Source of the DNA: Lepus europaeus
Lineage: Eukaryota > Chordata > Mammalia > Lagomorpha > Leporidae
Reading direction: 5' to 3'
DNA: 64,000 nt
NCBI RefSeq assembly: GCF_033115175.1
Contig: NC_084837.1
Coordinates: forward strand, 87,990,966 to 88,054,965
The notes beneath the pieces were generated by a model that did no database searches, had not been told where the DNA came from, and was given only the letters and a program-made list of their open reading frames with translations. Of the stretch, positions 19,961 through 34,600 are shown in pieces (positions within the stretch are counted from its first letter, which is position 1; every line of letters starts with the position of its first letter). A program made the translations under genes and the position numbers.

Positions 19961-22575
19961 CCAGTGCGGCTGACCCCGGGCCTGTCCCGTTATCTACACA
20001 GTTCTCGGAAGTTGTCTTGCCCCTGGGGAGGGGCGAGGGTTCAATGCTCTGCTCTCTTGTGCTTTGTGTTTCAGTGGGCAAACTCTTACCTGCGGGGGTG
20101 ACCCATTACATGGTCCCAGACAGCTCCGTTTTCCATTACTTTGACATCTTGGAAATGCCCGAATTGAAGGGAGTCATTTGGTTGCAGACGGTGACTGACG
20201 CTCTGCGTTCGGAAAGAGGGTGGAGGTATGTTTGTATTGTGTGGAAATGAGAAGGATCCTTAAGATAATGGTCAGTTTGTTAAAAATATGCATTAGCTGG
20301 ATTGTTTACAGGCTTTGCCAGATAGAATATTTTAAAATGAGTGTGAAGTTGACTTTATTCAGACACAAAGATATAGATATTTTCTCATATCCAGGTTTAA
20401 ATGCTGCTCCAGGCGTCATATTTCTGCTACTAAAATCAATGTGCTGTTATAGTCCCATTGCTAACACTGCGAGCCTTTTCAACCTGTTTTCTAAAATATT
20501 TTTAATATTAAGGATTGCTTTCGAAGCCAATTCCTCTGTCATTCAAAGGCAAAGCATGGGTATTTAAATGTCTTTTCTCTTGAACATTTCCAAATGAGTG
20601 AACTTGATGAAAAAGGATTGGTTTTTCCACTGCTTAGTCCTGTCTCCCTTATACTGATTGTGAAAACCAGGGAGGAGCAGTTAGGAAAGCGGCTTCCAGG
20701 TGACACCCTGGGCTTAGCACATAGTAAGCACCTCTTGAGCTCCTGTTCCGAGGCCTTGGGGCACACAGTCTTAGTCCCTCTTACTACAAACCTGTTGACT
20801 TCCAGGGATGAGATAAGAGGAGCAAGGTTGGGGCAGGTGTTTGCTGCTTGGGATGTTCTCACATATCAGAGTGCTTGGTTTGAGTCTGGCTCCTGCTGAT
20901 TTGAGCCCTGGGAGGCTGCAGGAGGGGGCCCCTGCACCCGGATGGGAGATCCAGCTGAAACTTCTTTGGCCTGAGCAAGGCCTGGCCATTTTGACCATTT
21001 AGGGAGTAAACTGGTAGATGACAGATCATTTTGTCTCCTGCCTTTTTAAAAAAGACGTGGCATGTGATTGGGCCCGAATACAATTTTTTTGTCCTCCGCC
21101 GTCTGAAGCTATTGCTGGGTTCTGGGGAGACCTGTTCAAGGTGCTGGGACGCTCCTAACCTGCCATGCATGCAGGTTATTGAGCTCCATCAAGCACACTG
21201 ATCTGACTAGAAAATACAGCTAGGGTGGCTGCACTCTTCAGTTACAACCGAGAGCCCACACCTGTCGCCCACAGAGGGACTTGCTGTTTCCTGCTTGTCC
21301 TGTTACTGTGCCAGGCCATTTATTAATCTGTTTTGCCTGGCTGATAGGTAGCTGATGCAAGAAGCCTGCATGTATGGGAGTGAACCTGTTTTGGTTTTTG
21401 TTGTGTGTTTTGCTAAGTGTCCGGCAGGGTGGTGGTGGCTCTGTGGTACCCGGGTAAGCTTTGATGCATCAGTTTCCGGAGGGCTGAACTTGAGATGCCT
21501 GGGGTCTAACGGGAAGGTGTGAAGCCAAAGCATGGCTGGGCTCTGAAGATGTCAGGTACCCACCAAGCACTAACTGCCTTCACCTGCTCTGTACTAAGAT
21601 GTCTTTATTTGAAAGTGACAGAGCTGGAGCTCCATGTCTCCCACAGGGGTGGAAGGCACCCAGGGACTTGAGCCATCACTTGGCTTCCTCCCAAGCCGCA
21701 TAAGCAGGGAACTGGATTGGGGCAGAACAGTCGGGTCTTGAAGCAGCTCTCAAAGATGGACATGTACCACAGCACTAACCCCTTGATCCCTTTAAAATAG
21801 GCAGATGTTTTCTGTGATACTATATAACCTTAACGATTAAAAAGCACCTTCTTAGAAACTGGCCCTGTGAGACTTCATCATTGATTTATGGCACAGGCCA
21901 GTGTGGCTGGGATTCTCTCTCCTTTCCTAGGGCTGCCAGCAAGAAGTAAATTGTTAATGCTTCCCAAGGTACAAAAATACAAGTGGCTATACTCTGCTGG
22001 AAGGGACAGGTGGAGCTGGGCAGAAAAATCATACAAAAGCTACCACCCGGCTTGTGCTGTAAAAGACCTCGGCGAGGGTTGGCAAGATGGAGATGCGTGC
22101 CTGCTGTGCGCTGACTTGTCTCCCCCGTGTCACAGGTACTATAACAAGCTGCGGAGCCTCCTCAAGGACCCGAGCCACGAGTGTGTACTCTTCGCAAACG
22201 AGTACCATGCTTCATGCTACCACTCTTGGGGAAAGCAAATGTTGAAGAAAGATTGGGCGAAAAGGTATGGTCATCTGCTGTGGTTTTCATGTGGGCATCT
22301 CTTGCTGCCTCATTGGAAGCTGATCTAAAACAGACCAGGAGTTTTTTAGGGGAACCATGATACTAAAAGCACGTGATGTTGGTAGTTTAGATATGTCATT
22401 TGAATATGTAATTGAAATATTTTAGAAATCGGGATGAGGAAGATCTACCGAAGTCATCCCCGGTGCAGAGGCATTGGGCTCGCTGCTCCCAAAAGCTGGG
22501 ACATTCCTAAGCGGTGTGGACTCTGTCTAGTGGCCCCTCATCAAGGTGAGCCCAGGGTACAGGTGCTAGGCACAC

Positions 22576-22610
<35 letters not shown>

Positions 22611-25600
22611 ACCGTATAGAACATGTCATCTTTTCCTTGCACGACTGATCTGCTCTAGCTCTTAAACACGTCCGTTCTGCAAAGGCACCTAGGAATGGAT
22701 CCATCCTGGGTGCTGTTGCAGCCCCAGGTTTTCTCAGGGGACAAGACCTGAGAGGAAAAAGCATTTCTCTCAACAGGGACCCCTGAGTACCACAGAAGTG
22801 CTTATCCACGTTGGGCTCTCTTGTGCTTACAACCCAGTCTTGGAAGCACAGCCTGGGTCTGAGAACTGTGTTCAAGTTCAAGTACTTTGCAGCCGATTTC
22901 TGGGCATTTTAGATGGTTCCGTTTCAGACTGCATCCTGGTCTTCAGCTGTTTTCAGCCTTGTCTTGTTAGCCAAAGATTCACCTGTAAATCTTGTGGGCT
23001 TCCCCAGGCATCGTGTGGGGTGCTGTGTGCGAGCCCTCCAGTTAAAAGGTGCTAAAATATGACAGACAGGGTGCTCAAGGAAGAAATGCAAATTCTGGTT
23101 CCTCTGTGTGTGTCTCAGAACCCGGGGCTTATCAATAATAGAAGCCCAAAGCTTTCTGGGATGAGGAGTGCACGAATGGTCTCAAGAGACCAGAGGACGG
23201 CAGATCGGTGAAATTCTGGCAGTGTGAGGGCTCCTGTGTGCTTTGTTCCAGGATTATCTACGCCGCGGCTTTGTGGTATTATAAGCACTGCGGGGAGAAG
23301 ATGCCCATCGTCATCGTGGCAGACGAAGATTCCATAAAGAGATTCAAAGTGAAGAGCGAAGGAGTATCTGTCATGACGTTCAAGGTATTTCCGGCTGTGG
23401 TGTACATGGCTGTGTGTTCACTTCCAGTGTTGCTCCTCGGAGTCTAGATCCCTTTGGCAACCAAGAAAAGAGAAAGTAGAGCTTGAAGCAGTTCCATCCT
23501 GCTAGGTAGAAACTTAATGAGACGCTCCGATCGCTGTGGATTTACAGAAACCCTAGCTGGACTCTGAATTGTAGGTTCTCTGAGGGTTCCCAGGAGCATG
23601 TATTCCTAAAGATTTGCCAATGGGATTTTCGTGGCCTTGCTCTAAAGAAGTGTTCTGGCATGCCAGAGAGTTCCAGGGTGCTGGATATGAATAGCAGTGT
23701 CACTGGTGTTTTCTGTGGCAGTATATCATGTCTTGTCCTGCAGAGGACAGTCGAGTCAAAAGTATTCCATTTCCTTGCTTTTTGTGAGAATTAGTTTTCT
23801 TTGTAGTCCAGCAGTCTAGAACACTTCTCATTGTGTGTAGCATCTCCAGCTGTGCCCCCCTCAAGGTGAGTGAGAGCAGGAAAACAGAGTTGAGTTTGGA
23901 TGAAAGGGAAGGCCAGCATCTTTGGAGATGGAGAAGCACTGAGACAAGCTGGCCCATAATGACAAGTTTGGTGCTGATAAGCGGCCGGTGACCATAGCAT
24001 GGAGGCACTGAAGTGAGCATAGACAAAACTTCTGAAAGGACCAAAGGAAGAACAGCAGTTACCACAGGATCCGGAAATGAATGGGGGAAATGCTGGTGTT
24101 GACACTGAGGACAACCTATTTGCTGTTCAATTCCAATACAGACGTGAGCTAAGACTCCAGGAGAGGGCCAAGCCACCACTTGCAGGGCTGGCATCCCACA
24201 TGGAAATGCCTGGCTGCTCTTCATGGCTCTTGGATTCGGCCTGGCCCTGCCCTGGCTGTGGTCATTTGGGAAGTGAACCAGAGGATGCAAGATCTCGGCG
24301 TGCTCCTGTCACCCTGCCTTTCCAATCTTTTTCATTATTAGACAGGTGGAGTTAGAGGGAGACCGGTCTTCCTTCCGTTGGTTCACCCCCCAAATGGCCG
24401 CTATGGCCAGCGCTGCACCGATCCGAAGCCAGGAGCCAGGTGCTTCCCCCTGGTCTCCCATGCGCAGGTGCCCAGTCACTTGGGCCATCCTCCACTGCAC
24501 TCCCGGGTCACAGCAGAGAGCTGGACTGGAAGAGAAGCACCGGACTAGAACCTGGCACCCATAGGGGATGCTGGCGCTGCAGGCGGAGGATTAACAAAGT
24601 GAGCCACGGTGCCGGCCCCTCAATCTTTAACACAGCATATAAAGAGGAGCTTTTGCCTCTGCCTTCTCTGTAGGCCATTGTGTGTAGCCATGAGGTCCAT
24701 ACAAAGTGCAATCGGAAAGACTTCAAGGTGCCAAGTCCGGGTCCCTACCCCCTGGGCACCTTCAAGGTGCCAAGTCCTGGTCCCTACCCCCTGGGCTTCC
24801 TCTGAGTCTCGGGCTTTAACAGGAAGGGAGAAAACCACTCGGTGGCAGCAGGAGGCTCAGGAGGGGACTGCTGTTGTCATTCCTCACCATGCAGACGGCA
24901 GTGCCAGCCGGGGCTTGGATAGTGCCACCACATAGTTCTGTTCTGATCCTGTTTCTCCATGCCTTTGTACGACACAGGAGTATTTGAAAAAGTTCTATTC
25001 GGATCTGGAGGCTGCCCACAGCTCCTGTGACTTCACTGATGAAGCCCTGTATGAAGAAAAGCTGGAGCGCTTGGAAGCCTCAGGACTTAATTACAACCAC
25101 TATCTCCCCCCGGACGTTCTAGAAGCTGGGCTACAGTCTGGCCGCTACGTGGAGGTGAGGGCTGCCATGAAGAGGCAACAGCTGTTTCCTTCCCCTCCTG
25201 GCGGCCTGAGGCTGCAAACCAGATGGGAACAGGCAAGCCAGGACAGTGGACGTGCACACAGCCTTGGGCCCGTGTCCCTCGATGTTGGCTGTCCAGTTGG
25301 CGGCCACTCTGGAATGATGCCGTTCCGTTGTGTGGTGTCCTGAGCCTCAAGACCAGAGACCGAAGCAGTTTTGTACATGTCTCCTGTCACTGGCTTCGAG
25401 ATAAGATTTGTTCAGGGCTCCTGACCACGTGGATAGGTGTTAGTGACGACTGTTGTTCATAGCACTTGGAAGGAAAATGGGCAGAAAAACTGTTGACCAC
25501 ATTGATTTTTTTTCTGGTTTTAGGGAATATTGTGTGTGAATAGACAAACAAAAGCGGAAGCATTTGTCCGCGTGCAGGACACAGAGCAGAGTGAAGAAGG

Positions 25601-28600
25601 TACAGTATATAAGCCTCACCTACATTTCCACCTGACTTGATAGCACACAACAAGGAAGCAAAGGTGTTACTGACACCCCAATCTCATGGTAGCAGTGAGG
25701 GGGTGTGGAGAAGGGTTCCCTACATTGTCACTTCATTTTTATAAACTTAAGGTCTCAGAACCAGTAAGCTGAGCTTGGATCCAAGGCTCTGTGGCTGTGG
25801 TTTAAAAACATTGCTCTGTCCTGCCTCAGTGTGGTCTGTCGGCTCCCCGAGCTTTCGAAAGGAATGCAAATGGGGGAGAAAGCCAGGTAAATGAGCTGTC
25901 CTGAGATGGAGTGTAGTTCTTGGTTCATACTGACCTCTGGGTGGAGAAAGGAAAAGCCTGGATAGGGCATGAGCAGGAATGGGTGGGAAGAGGAGCAAGA
26001 GGGACAGGAGGCGGCCCTGGGGAGAGCGTGTGCACAGGGCCTCCAGCCCCAGCCTGCAGAAGCACACAAGTGTGGCTCTGCCTTCGGAGGGCAAGGCGGT
26101 GAACAGGAGGACTCGGGCCTCCCTGGAGCGGAAGCCCCCTTGACGTCGTGATTTCTCTGCTGCCCCAAACACTAGATTATGAAATCCTAATCAACGGGAT
26201 GAATCCCCGGAACCGCGCGCTCCACGGAGACCGGGTAGCCGTGAAGCTGTTCCCTGAATCCCTCTGGAAGAGGAGAATGGCCACAGGTCGCGAGGCCGGC
26301 GAGTATATGCCCACAGGTGAGCCAGCGGATGCCACCCTGGCATCCAGCCTTCTTCCAGAATTGGGTATTTCTCAGCAATCCAGGAATAGGGCAATTTCAT
26401 TGGAAGTGGCAGACCAGTTGTGATGTATGGACATCCTGCAGAATGGCTGCATCGAGGTAACCAGCATGGGACACATGGTTACCGCTTTTCCCAAACAAGT
26501 TCTCATTGCATTCCAGCCTGTGCTCTGTCATTATTCAAAGCAGCTGCCACCTCCAGCCCTTTTGCATACCACACCGCAATACCTGGGGTCAATATAGGCT
26601 CAGATTCCAGCTCCCTTCTAATACTTGGGAGGCAGTGGTGATGGCCCAGGTAGGGTTCCTGTAACCCGCATAGGAGACCTGGAGTGAGATGCTGGCTCCT
26701 TGATGTAGCCTCTAGCCTTGTTCCTAGCCTTGTGGGTATTTAGGGAGTGAACTCGCAGGTGGATGTGAACTCATTCTCTCTGCCTCTCAATAGAATAAGC
26801 ATATTTAAATAGGTAATTGATTATTTTGCAATGAAAAGTAATAGTTCTTGTATGCCAAGAACTCATCAAGGTCTCTTACAGGGGTTGCAGGGGCCCAAAC
26901 ACTTGGGTCATCCTCTGCTGCTTTTCCTGGACCGTTAGCAGGGAGCTGAATCAGCAGCCAGGGCATGAACAGGCAACCACGTGGGATGCCTGCTTGGCAG
27001 GCCGTGGCTTCACCCAGCTATACCACAGTGCTGGCCCCAACAAGTTTATTTCCTTAATAAGACAAGGGTGAGAATGATTTGATTTTCCAAGATACTGAAA
27101 CCCAAAATCAATGAGGTAATGGCAAAAGAAAAAGCAGGATTCCAAATGTCACCTCCGAACCCATAGAAAAAAGCTACCAAAAGATTATCCATGTTAAAAA
27201 AAAAAAAAATCGGGCATCTCTAGAAAGTCTACATGTTTAAAATGGCTAAGAAGGCAAATCTTCAAAGATTCCCTTGAATTAAGTGCTTGGAAAAATGGGA
27301 CAGGGACAGTTAGATGACAGCTAGCTGGCTAACCCTTGTGATTTGTTTTCCACAGGACATGTGGTGGGTATTACTCAGAAACACAAGCGCGATTATATAG
27401 TAACCTTTCCATCAAAGGAGGATATACAGTATTACAGCAGGAAAACGAAGAAATACGTTGCTGTGCCATGGGACTGTAGGATCCCCAGAATTCAAATTCA
27501 CAGGAAACAGGCTGAAAAGTACCAGGTAAAGGACACTGCACCATGGCTGCCCTGCTTCTGTCGTGGCCAGCTTTTGGATCAGTGCCAGAAAGCACTGTTA
27601 ATTGCTTTGCAAATAAATTGTGGGTGGCATCTGGCATTCCAAGGTGCTGTTAAATCCTAAATACATAGGTGCCATCTATTACGTGGTCTAAGGCTAACAA
27701 CTGAAGGCTTGAGCACGTCCTAGAAAGCGCTCTGTAGGACAGCCAGAGAGAATACATTGTCCTGCTGACCAATGGAGAAGCTTCCAACAGCTGCACTTGG
27801 CCAACACGAACGCGCTTTCTTCCAGCAAGCAAGGTAGAAATACAAGCCCTGTGCCTCGTAGGGATGATGTAGAAGCTCTTCAAAGAATCGATTATCCGTG
27901 AAGGAATATAGGTGGGAGGGAAGACATGTTGTCGCCAAGAGACTAGGCACTGTCCAGCATCACCTGCCTCCAGCTATGCAGCCCACTAGCCTGGTCATTG
28001 TCCCTCGGACACCCTAAGCCTTGTGACAGGCTCCCAGGGGCCTGTTTCAACGGCTTGCTGAAACTGCTAGACAGTGAGGGTCCTGTTGACACTGATGCCC
28101 CAACCCAAAAGGACATGAAACTCGAAGTACCTCCTACAATCTGAGACCTAGGTTCCGGAACTTACCCTGAACCCTGCACCATTGGGTTCCCGGCTTGTGT
28201 TGCAAGTGTGAGCCAGCTGGCTGTTCACAGGTGGCACATTCCAGCCTCCTTATTTGATGCCGAAGAAAGGCCTCCCACTGCAAAAGCACTGGGCCAGGCC
28301 ATTCCATACCACCTGGCAAGTCCCAGAATCAAACACGCCAGCCTGCAGACTGGCCACCCTCTATAGAACTGTCTCTAACCTCTCGTTAGCGAATGCTTTC
28401 AATAACCCACGGAACCCTGGAGGCGAGGCTAATGCTTTATGTACCTTCTCCTGCAGTGTTGCAAAGCAGTCGTCCACATTGATTCCTGGGACCTGGGTTC
28501 GAGGTATCCGGACGGACACGTCGTCGGGACACTGGGAACAAGTAGAGACCTGGAAGGGGAAATGAAGTCTCTGCTCGTGGAGCACGACATCTCCGAGCGG

Positions 28601-31600
28601 CCCTTCTCTGAAGCCCAGGTCAGATTCCCGGAGGCCTCTGGTCTAATGGCAGACACGTTATGCACACAGGGAAAGATCTCTAGACTCCAGCGACTCGCTG
28701 GGAAGCCACAGAAAACCCTCAACCAGACCCAAGTCAGTTTCCAGTGGAGCTCTCAAGTCTGTAGATCCTACAGCTATGTTTCAAAGTGGCAGGTCGGTGT
28801 CTCCTGGTCAGGATAGGTCCATCCGGCAAGTCGAGGAGAGCTGGTTGTATCCCCAGCAGAGCTCCGTCTCTACCCATCATTCAACCCCAGCAACAGGGAG
28901 CAGAGTCCAGGATGCCTGTACGTCTGAGCCTTAGGTCTGAGAGCAATGCTTGTGACGCAGCTTTCCTAGACTTTCCAGAAGACGGAAAGCCCACAAACAC
29001 AACACATTGGCTTTTCCATCACTTCCACGTCATTAGAAACAGATAATAGCTATTCTCTTGAATGTGCTATTGGCTGATAGGTTTCTTTTGCTTAATTATT
29101 ACATATTGGCAGAGCCTATGTGGTTTTAACAGTTAATGGTAAACTACTGTATATTGATGTGCCCCTGTGTGCTCAGCCATTTGGCTGTTTGCCTGTTATT
29201 TCTATTCAGTATTATAAAAAAGCTACTTCACATATACAGCAACATTACTTTTTTGATGTGGTCAATCCTTCCCGTGGTAATCTCACGTTAAGGATTACCT
29301 TTTCCAAGTCAAAGGGGACATTGAAGTAGCTTTGTTACTTGTTGGCAGACTGTTTCCCAGCTTGCACCACCATTAGGAGTATGAGCGTTTTGGCAGAACC
29401 AGAGCTATCCTCGTCAAATATTTGAGAATGCTTTACGTCGTCAAATGTTCATGTTTTACAGTAGTTCCTGGCCATTATTTTGTTGACTTGTCTGGCAGCT
29501 CTTGGAGAAAATGATTCCATAAAGTGGGTTTAGAGGTCACAGGATGAGAATTCTCTCTTCCCTGTTGGCCTCAACTCACTGCACTGCAAGCTGATGGTCA
29601 AGACAGGGACAGGGAGAGAAAGGACCATACTTGTTGGTCCTGTTTTAATCATCCCTGGCATCTTTTTATTAAAGATTTATTATTTGAAAGTCAGTTACAC
29701 AGAGAAGAGAGGCAGAGAGAGCGAGGTCTTCCATCCGATGGTTCACTCCCCAGACAGCCACAACGGCTGGAGCTGTGCCGATCCAAAGCCAGGAGTCAGG
29801 AACTTTTTCCGGGTCTCCCACGTGGGTCCAGGGGCCCAAGGACTGTCAGAGCAGAGCAGAGAGCTGGATAGGAAGAGAGCAGCTAAGACGCGTATGGGAT
29901 GCCGGCACTTCAGGCCAGGGCGTGAACCTGCTGCGCCACAGTGCCAGCCCCCCTGGCATCATTTTTTAATATATGCAATGCCTTAGATGTTGTCCCCCAT
30001 GGTTGGACCAGAACAGGCCAAAGACATTGAAACGTGGATCATTGTGGAAAGGGGTACATGCGCTCTTAGAATTTGCCACTCGTGTTGGCTCCAGTCCTCT
30101 TAGAAGGCTGGTGGGAGGTCTCCCGTCAAACCCCCAGGGCCTCCAGGGCAGGAGGCACAGCACCTGACCCATCGGAGGCCAGCACAGGATGACGCAGAAT
30201 GGAACTGAGCCCCTGAGGGTCAGAGGAGGCAAATGGCTGAGAAGGTGGCCTCTCTTGCAGATGGGCGAGTTGCCGGTGAACACCCCAGAGGAGCCTTGGA
30301 GCGTGGACCCCGAAGAACAAGACCGCAGAGATCTAAGGCAAACGAATCTCGTGTTCACAATTGACCCAAGAGGGTGTGAGGATGTGGACGATGCGCTGTC
30401 CGTGCGCACTCTGAGCAGCGGCAACCTGGAGCTGGGCGTTCACATAGCAGATGTAACCCACTTTGTGAAGCCGAAATCTTGCCTGGATAACGAAGCTAGG
30501 GCTAGGTAAGGCCGTGTGCAAGCCTTGGAATGCCTGCGACTTTCAGATGAATCTGTTGGTGCCCTGCTGATGGTTTCATCCAGGAACCCCCACCCCACAC
30601 ACCCACACACCAACTAGAGTTCAGTGACTGGCTCAGCTTGCCTTTCCTGTCTCCCACAAACGGGTCACGGGCTAAGTTGTCACATAGGAATGTGTTATTT
30701 GATGTCACGCATGGGGTCATCACACTCCAATTTGGCTTCCACGAGCAAGATTGATGTCAGTTTGCCTTCCCGGAAGAATGTGCCCCGAGCAGTGTCAGAG
30801 CAAAGTGGGTCCATGGGGATCGTTTTAGCACTTGATGAAGAGGCAAACAGCCTCGGATTCTGGGCAGTGATTTCTGGCTGTCTCCTCCCTGTGGGACCCT
30901 GCAGCCCGCGGGCCTATGTCTGCTGACAGTCTCACTGCCTATGTGTTTCCAGGGCCACAACGTACTACCTGCCCGACCGGCGCTATGACATGCTGCCCTC
31001 CGTCCTTAGCTCCAATTTGTGCTCTTTGCTGCGCGGCGTTGACAGGTGAGCTCACGACTGTAGCCCTTGGTTCTACTGTGCTCTCCTCCCCAGCCACCCT
31101 GTGCTGGTCTGTGCCCGACCCGAACGCCTGATCTTGTTCCCCTAGCCTCCCTGTCCCTCCTCACCGCTTGCCTCTGCTCTCCCTCTATCTGTACCTCTAT
31201 CTGTATTTTGAAGATTTAGTTGAAAGGCAGAGTTAGACGGTGAATGGCAGGGGCCCAAGCACTTGGGCCAGGATCTGCTACTTTGCTAAGCTCATTAGCA
31301 GGAAGCTGCATCAAAAGCGGAGCAGCCAGGACTTTAATCTTTCTAGAGACAATACTGCACACACATGATCTCCTTTCTTACACACCTAGCGTTTTTTTAA
31401 ATGGAGCAGTTCATGTGTCTTGGAGAGAATTCCACATTAAGAACTGGAAAGTCAGGTATTTGCCCGTTGTCCTATTACAAGCAAAGCTGCGCTGAATTTT
31501 GCATGTTCAGAAGGACAGGGGGGAATCTCAGGAGGTGGGATCTGAGCTGGAGCCCATGCGTCAGTGTGAATAGGATCGAATTGCCTTCAGGGATCACAGC

Positions 31601-34600
31601 AGGCACATGCTCACCAGCAGTGCAGGATGCCTCATTTCCCATAGGCTTGCACACAATACCTTGTCTGCTTCTCTCTGCCAACTTGATAGAAGGGTTGGAA
31701 CTACATCCTTGACACTGCCACATGGTACTTTCACCCACTGTGCCACAGCACTGGCCCTGGCACTTGGGTCAACATCCAACACCAGTCCTGGCTGCTCCAC
31801 TTCCATTCCACCTTCCTGCTAAGGAGCCTGGGGATGCAGCAGAAGATGGCCACTGCCACCCGTGGTGGAGACCTGATGGGATTTCCTAGCCCCTGGCTTT
31901 ACGCCTGCCCCAGTTGTGGTTATTGTGGGCATCTGGCATGAACCAGTGTCAGGGCGGTATGCCTCATATTTCTGTCTAGTTGGAGCAGAAACCTGTAGAA
32001 ATGTCATTTCAGTCAAATCACATTGAAGGTTCAGTTCTCTTGCTGCAAGGGGTGAAGATGTGGATAGTGACATTGTTGATGTTACTGCTTTTGTAGATAC
32101 GCTATGAGTGTCATCTGGGAACTGCATAGGACCACCTACGAGATTAAGAGTGTGTGGTATGGAAGGTCAATTATCCATTCCACATACCAACTCTCCTACG
32201 AAGCAGCTCAGGAGCTCCTCGATGGGAACTTGGGCATCACAAATGACATGAAGGAATTCCAAGATATGGACAAAAAGGAGAAAGAAGACAGGCTGCAGGA
32301 ACTCACATGGGCGATTGAAAAGTTGGCAGACATAGCCAGCCACTTCCGGGCACAGCGAGGTCTCGATGGTGCCTTAGATCTGGACGGCATTGAAATCGGT
32401 GTGCTGTTCGATGACGAGAGGAACATTCTCGACCTCGTCCCCCGGCAGCAACGTACAGTCCATCGGATGGTGGCGGAGTGTATGATACTCGCCAACCACT
32501 GGGTGGCCAGGAAAATCTACGAAAGCTTCCCCAGGCAGGCCCTGCTGCGCCGGCACCCGCCTCCACGCCAGAACCTCTTCTCGGAGCTCAAGCAGAGCGC
32601 CCAGGCCGGAGGGTTCTACATTGATACGAGGTAGGAGCGCCAGGCTGGGCTGCACAGTCACTAGCTAGCAGGCAGAGCTACAAGGGTTCTTCACCCGTGG
32701 GTTCCCTCCCCAGGTGGGCCTTGATCCAAAGCCAGGAGCTTATCTGGGTCTCCCACATGGGGGTAGGGACCAAAGAACTATCTGCCAGTGCTTTCCCCAG
32801 GCCATGAGCAGGGAGCTGGATCACAAGCCGTCTGGGATGCCAGTATCAAGTGGAGGCGTAGCCTGTTGGGCCTCAATGCCTGTTCCCAGACCTACTTAAC
32901 AAACTCGGGATTCTTTGTGCATCTTAGGAGGTGTTGTGCTGGGGCAATAATTCGATAAAAAATTTAGAAGGCAGAGTTAGAGAGGCAGAGGCAGAGAGGT
33001 CTTCCCCCTGCTGGTTCATTCCCCAATTGGTGGCAATGGCTGGAGCTGAGCCAATCAAGAGCTTTCTCTGGGTCTGCCTCATGGATGGCATCCTCCACTG
33101 CTTTCCCAGGCCACAGCGGAGAGCTGGATCAGAAGCAGAGCAGCCAGGACTCGAACCAGCACCCGTGTGGGGTGCCAGCCGCAGCAGGGACAACCTTAAC
33201 TCGGGGGACACTCAAGTGTAGCATTACTTCTGGAGCTCTAGGCTGCTGTAGTAGAAGAGAAGAGCTGCTTCTGAGATGTGGTCGTGAATGAAACACGTTT
33301 CCCTGCTGGCAGAGGAAGTTACTTAGAGGGGACGGGAGGCTTTTCCGAACGCATTGCCTTGTCCGTGCCTGGAGTAAAACCGGGCTCCTCTGTTCTGTCA
33401 GCTCTAACAGGTCCCTGGCGCTTTCCCTGGATAACGCGCACGACGTTTCGGACCCAATAGTCAACAAGCTGCTGCGGAACATGGCGACGCTGGCCATGTC
33501 CAACGCACTCTACTTCTCGACAGGCTCCTGCAGGGAGCACGAGTTCCACCATTATGGTGAGTGACAAAGGGTCCTGGGCTGCCATAGCCTGGAGCAAGTT
33601 GTTTCCAAATCTGATCTTCAATCGTTTGGTTTCTCTTCACAGCACTTGGACTGGACAAATATACTCACTTTACCTCACCAATAAGGAGATATGCCGATAT
33701 CATAGTCCATCGATTACTGAGTGCAGCTATCGCAAGAGACAAACCGGAAACGGAGCTGAATTTGTTAAGTGAACGAAGTCTCGAAGAGCTGTGTGATCAT
33801 ATCAACGAACGACACAGGGTAGGAGGTTTTTAAATTCTTAGCCATTGCCTCTTGGTGAGCTGTGCTGGGTACTCAACTTTAGTGCCATGGTAGTCCAGCA
33901 AAGGATCACGTGAGTCCAGAAGGATCTGACCCATGCTCCCAATCCATTCACAAATGTAAGAGGGGAAAGTTGCATGGACTTGGACTTCACCCTAAATTAC
34001 ACGTCCTCAAGGTAGGAAGGTTCACATCACACAGACAGGAAGACCTCACCACTGAGGTTCTGGACAGCGCGAACGAGAGGATACAGCACTGCTGTTGGAC
34101 CATGCTCTGTAAAATCCGCATGGTTGTTCCTGCACAGCCCATCCCAGCAGGAAAGGTTAGAGAAGCTTCTCGCGGAAGAACTCGAGTTTTAGACTTGGCA
34201 TGATGATGGGGCCTGGAGAAGTTCCTGGAAATGGCCTTCCCAGGTCTAGAGGTGCGCAGACAGAACACCGGCAACGATCCTGGGTGTTCCCAGGACAGCA
34301 GAGAGCAGTGGCTGTGGGAATCGCTCTCTGCTGTAACCTTGTGGAGGGGATCTCTGACCAGGCCCTGGGCCTGTGGCTTCTTACAGGCTGCGAAACTGTG
34401 CCAAAGGCAGGCAACGGAACTCTTCCAGTGCCGTTTCTTCCGAGACAAAGATGCAGACCGAGACGAGCGCTGCGTCGCCGACGGGATCATCTATGGCTTC
34501 CGGGACACCGCTGTGCAGCTCTACATCCCAAGGTATGTCCCATCTGCTGCAGTAGGGAGTAAGAAAGCCTGCCTCAGCTGCAGAGAGCACGCACAGCACA

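Noticed and set aside
18923-20081. Very long open frames (up to 367 codons) on both strands around exon 1, repeated at 59000-60040
   Set aside because: They follow from the CG-rich, stop-poor CpG island. They cross the exon 1 donor, resemble no protein and overlap on both strands.
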